This document shows, piece by piece, positions 14,887-16,351 of a stretch of DNA of 16,351 nt. The stretch is from Actinomycetota bacterium (GTDB taxonomy: Bacteria > Actinomycetota > Actinomycetes > Nanopelagicales > Nanopelagicaceae): assembly GCA_009703165.1 (NCBI GenBank), contig WLGP01000003.1:1-16351 (forward strand), given 5' to 3'. Made by a program: the position numbers and the translations under genes. How positions within the stretch are numbered: the stretch's first letter is position 1; every line of letters begins with the position of its first letter. The notes under the pieces were generated by a model. It worked only from the letters and a program-made list of their open reading frames with translations. It ran no database searches and was not told the origin of the DNA.

Positions 14887-16236
14887 ATGTCAATCTTTAA
14901 AGCCTACGATGTTCGCGGTTTAGTTGATAAAGAGATTACCGCCGACTTCTGTTTTGCAACCGGCGTTGCCTTTGCACGATTTCTTCAACAAGAGCGCGAA
15001 CCAGCAACGGTCGTAATCGGTGAAGATATGCGCCCATCTTCTCCAATCTTTGCCGATGCTTTTTCAGCTGGCGTAACGTCGCAGGGATTTGATGTGATCC
15101 GCATCGGATTAGCATCGACAGATATGCTCTATTTCGCTGCCGGTAAGTTGAATATGCCGGGTGCCATGTTTACCGCAAGCCACAATCCTGCCGAATATAA
15201 CGGGATCAAGATGTGCCTCAGTGGTGCACGCCCCATTGGTAAAGAGTCGGGACTTCTGACAATTGAGAAGTTTGTAACCGAAGGCTCACCTTTGGAGTTA
15301 AGAAGTGTCGGGGTAGAACGAGAACAATCTATGGTGGAGGAGTATGTCGATCACCTTCTTACATTGGTTGATCTGACGACAACTCGCCCGCTAAAGGTTG
15401 TCATCGATGCCGGTAATGGCATGGCTGGCTATACCGCCCCCGCCGTTTTTAAAAGACTTAACTTCGATGTGATCGAGATGTACTTTGAATTAGATGGAAC
15501 TTTCCCTAACCATGAAGCAAATCCAATTGATCCAAAGAATCTTGCCGATCTCTCCAAGGCAGTCAAGAAACATAAGGCTGATATTGGTCTGGCCTTTGAT
15601 GGAGATGCAGATCGCTGCTTCTTAGTCGATGAGAAGGGCGAACTCGTCAATCCATCAGCGTTAACTGCGCTGATTGCAGATCGCGCCCTTGCCACAGATC
15701 CTGGTTCGACGATCATCTATAACTTGATCTCATCTCGTAGCGTTAAAGAAGTCGTTGAAGAAAATGGTGGCACTGCAGTTCGTTCTCGTGTTGGGCATTC
15801 GTATATCAAGAAGCTCATGGCAGAGACCGGTGCAATTTTTGGTGGCGAACATTCAGGCCATTTCTATTTTAGGGATTTCTGGAGAGCAGATTCTGGAATG
15901 CTTGCCGCCCTTCATGCACTTGCTGCACTTTCTGAGTCAAAGGGAACTTTAAGTCAACTGCTCCACACATACAATCGCTACTCTTCAAGTGGTGAGATAA
16001 ATTCAGTTGTCAGCGATGCAGATGCTGTGATGAAGAAGATTGAAGATTTCTATCTCTCTATGGGATCGGTCACCACCGATCATCTCGACGGATTAACTGT
16101 CGATAGCGCTGATTGGTGGTTTAACGTCCGCGCCTCAAACACTGAACCTCTACTTCGCCTCAACGTTGAAGCCACTACAAAATCACTCATGGAGAAAGTT
16201 CGTACGCAGGTCTTAGCCCTCATAAGTGGAAAGTAG
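14887..16236 (+). CDS. manB: Phosphomannomutase/phosphoglucomutase
   Basis: Interconverts mannose-6-phosphate and mannose-1-phosphate, feeding the GDP-mannose step catalysed by the manC product. It is an alpha-D-phosphohexomutase of 449 residues, a normal length. The catalytic phosphoserine is Ser98 in TASHNPAEYNGIK; the metal loop DGDADR is at 238-243; the sugar-binding loop GGEHSGHFYFRD is at 319-330; and the phosphate-binding RASNTEPLLRLN is near the C-terminus. The opening FKAYDVRG is typical. AAGGAAG at 14877-14883, overlapping the DUF3499 stop, serves ATG 14887. Some family members also use glucose phosphates; the cluster favours mannose. Confidence 0.95.
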   Translation: MSIFKAYDVRGLVDKEITADFCFATGVAFARFLQQEREPATVVIGEDMRPSSPIFADAFSAGVTSQGFDVIRIGLASTDMLYFAAGKLNMPGAMFTASHNPAEYNGIKMCLSGARPIGKESGLLTIEKFVTEGSPLELRSVGVEREQSMVEEYVDHLLTLVDLTTTRPLKVVIDAGNGMAGYTAPAVFKRLNFDVIEMYFELDGTFPNHEANPIDPKNLADLSKAVKKHKADIGLAFDGDADRCFLVDEKGELVNPSALTALIADRALATDPGSTIIYNLISSRSVKEVVEENGGTAVRSRVGHSYIKKLMAETGAIFGGEHSGHFYFRDFWRADSGMLAALHALAALSESKGTLSQLLHTYNRYSSSGEINSVVSDADAVMKKIEDFYLSMGSVTTDHLDGLTVDSADWWFNVRASNTEPLLRLNVEATTKSLMEKVRTQVLALISGK

Positions 16237-16237
16237 A

Positions 16238-16325
16238 CTCTTTACCCCCTAAACTTGGGGACACAGCAACCTAGCAAGTAGAGCCCTACGCCTTAGGTAA
16301 GCAATTAATCACCTACCGTGTAGAG
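16238..16325 (+). promoter_or_regulatory. Structured leader resembling the SAM-I/SAM-IV riboswitch clan
   Basis: An outer helix can form between 16238-16245 and 16318-16325 (seven of eight pairs, including one G-U). Inside are a CCCC/GGGG hairpin (16247-16260), the sequence AGCAACC, a third stem CCTA/TAGG with an inner GTAG/CTAC hairpin, and then GGT followed by AAGCAATT. The order helix, hairpin, GCAACC, hairpin, GGT, GCAA is that of the SAM-I/SAM-IV core. ACTTG in the first hairpin can also pair with CAAGT at 16275-16279, a possible pseudoknot. The 3' arm of the outer helix overlaps the ribosome binding site GAGGAG (16323-16328), so ligand binding could block translation. The match to a known class was made by eye, and the J1/2 region differs from SAM-I. 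Confidence 0.45.
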
Positions 16326-16335
16326 GAGAAGAGTT

Positions 16336-16351
16336 ATGACAACCACAGAAA
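16336..16351 (+). CDS. Start of an unidentified gene (truncated by window end)
   Basis: ATG at 16336 follows a strong ribosome binding site GAGGAG (16323-16328) by seven bases. Only Met-Thr-Thr-Thr-Glu is visible, too little to identify. If the leader is a SAM-type riboswitch, a methionine or SAM-cycle gene such as metY or ahcY would be expected. Confidence 0.6.

Noticed and set aside
16246..16260. CCCC/GGGG hairpin after manB as a transcription terminator
   Set aside because: The four- to five-base stem is not followed by a T run and fits better as a helix of the leader of the next gene.
1..16351. Mobile element, phage, toxin-antitoxin, CRISPR or defence system
   Set aside because: No transposase, integrase, direct-repeat array or defence-like domain was found; all confident genes belong to conserved actinobacterial chromosomal neighbourhoods.

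Overview
The window looks like a chromosomal piece of an actinobacterium with a compact genome of moderate G+C. The evidence is a set of actinobacteria-specific genes: a DUF3107 protein, the mycothiol deacetylase MshB, a WhiB regulator, DUF6113, DUF5719 and DUF3499 proteins, and a MoeZ-type E1 enzyme fused to a rhodanese. Gene order around rhlE/DUF3107/tetR/moeZ and around manC/whiB2/DUF3499/manB resembles mycobacterial and streptomycete chromosomes. Intergenic gaps are tiny, many start and stop codons touch or overlap, and base composition is much lower in G+C than Streptomyces or Mycobacterium. A streamlined freshwater lineage (Nanopelagicales/acI type) would fit; that is an inference, not a demonstration. 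No mobile element, CRISPR array, tRNA or rRNA was seen.

Layout. 2-217 (+) is the tail of an unrecognised gene that converges on the next operon. 214-2442 (-) is tetR, DUF3107, then a DEAD-box RNA helicase. 2502-4867 (+) is moeZ, mshB and a small DUF6113 membrane protein, all touching or overlapping. 4864-7193 (-) is a GNAT acetyltransferase followed by a cysteinyl-tRNA synthetase. 7287-9634 (+) is the seven-iron ferredoxin fdxA, the aminotransferase dapC and a sugar-nucleotide pyrophosphorylase (manC-like). A 179-base gap then carries a near-consensus promoter, followed by whiB, a very large GT2 glycosyltransferase/membrane protein, a DUF5719 exported protein, a DUF3499 protein and phosphomannomutase manB (9814-16236, +). 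The window ends with a structured leader and the first five codons of another gene.

How the genes fit together. manC and manB flank the envelope glycosyltransferase and would supply GDP-mannose from mannose-6-phosphate, so the right half looks like an envelope-glycan locus headed by an iron-sulfur WhiB regulator. moeZ (sulfur transfer), mshB (mycothiol), cysS (cysteine activation) and fdxA give the left-centre a sulfur and redox flavour.

Most notable non-coding signals: (1) a 13-bp perfect palindrome upstream of DUF3107 whose 9-base core recurs upstream of tetR, each next to a -10 box, suggesting the TetR protein's operator; (2) a repeated pattern of -10 boxes six or seven bases before the start codon, implying leaderless mRNAs; (3) a 16238-16325 leader with a GCAACC core and an outer helix that reaches the ribosome binding site, resembling the SAM-I/SAM-IV riboswitch clan; (4) an inverted repeat over the -35 box of the whiB promoter.
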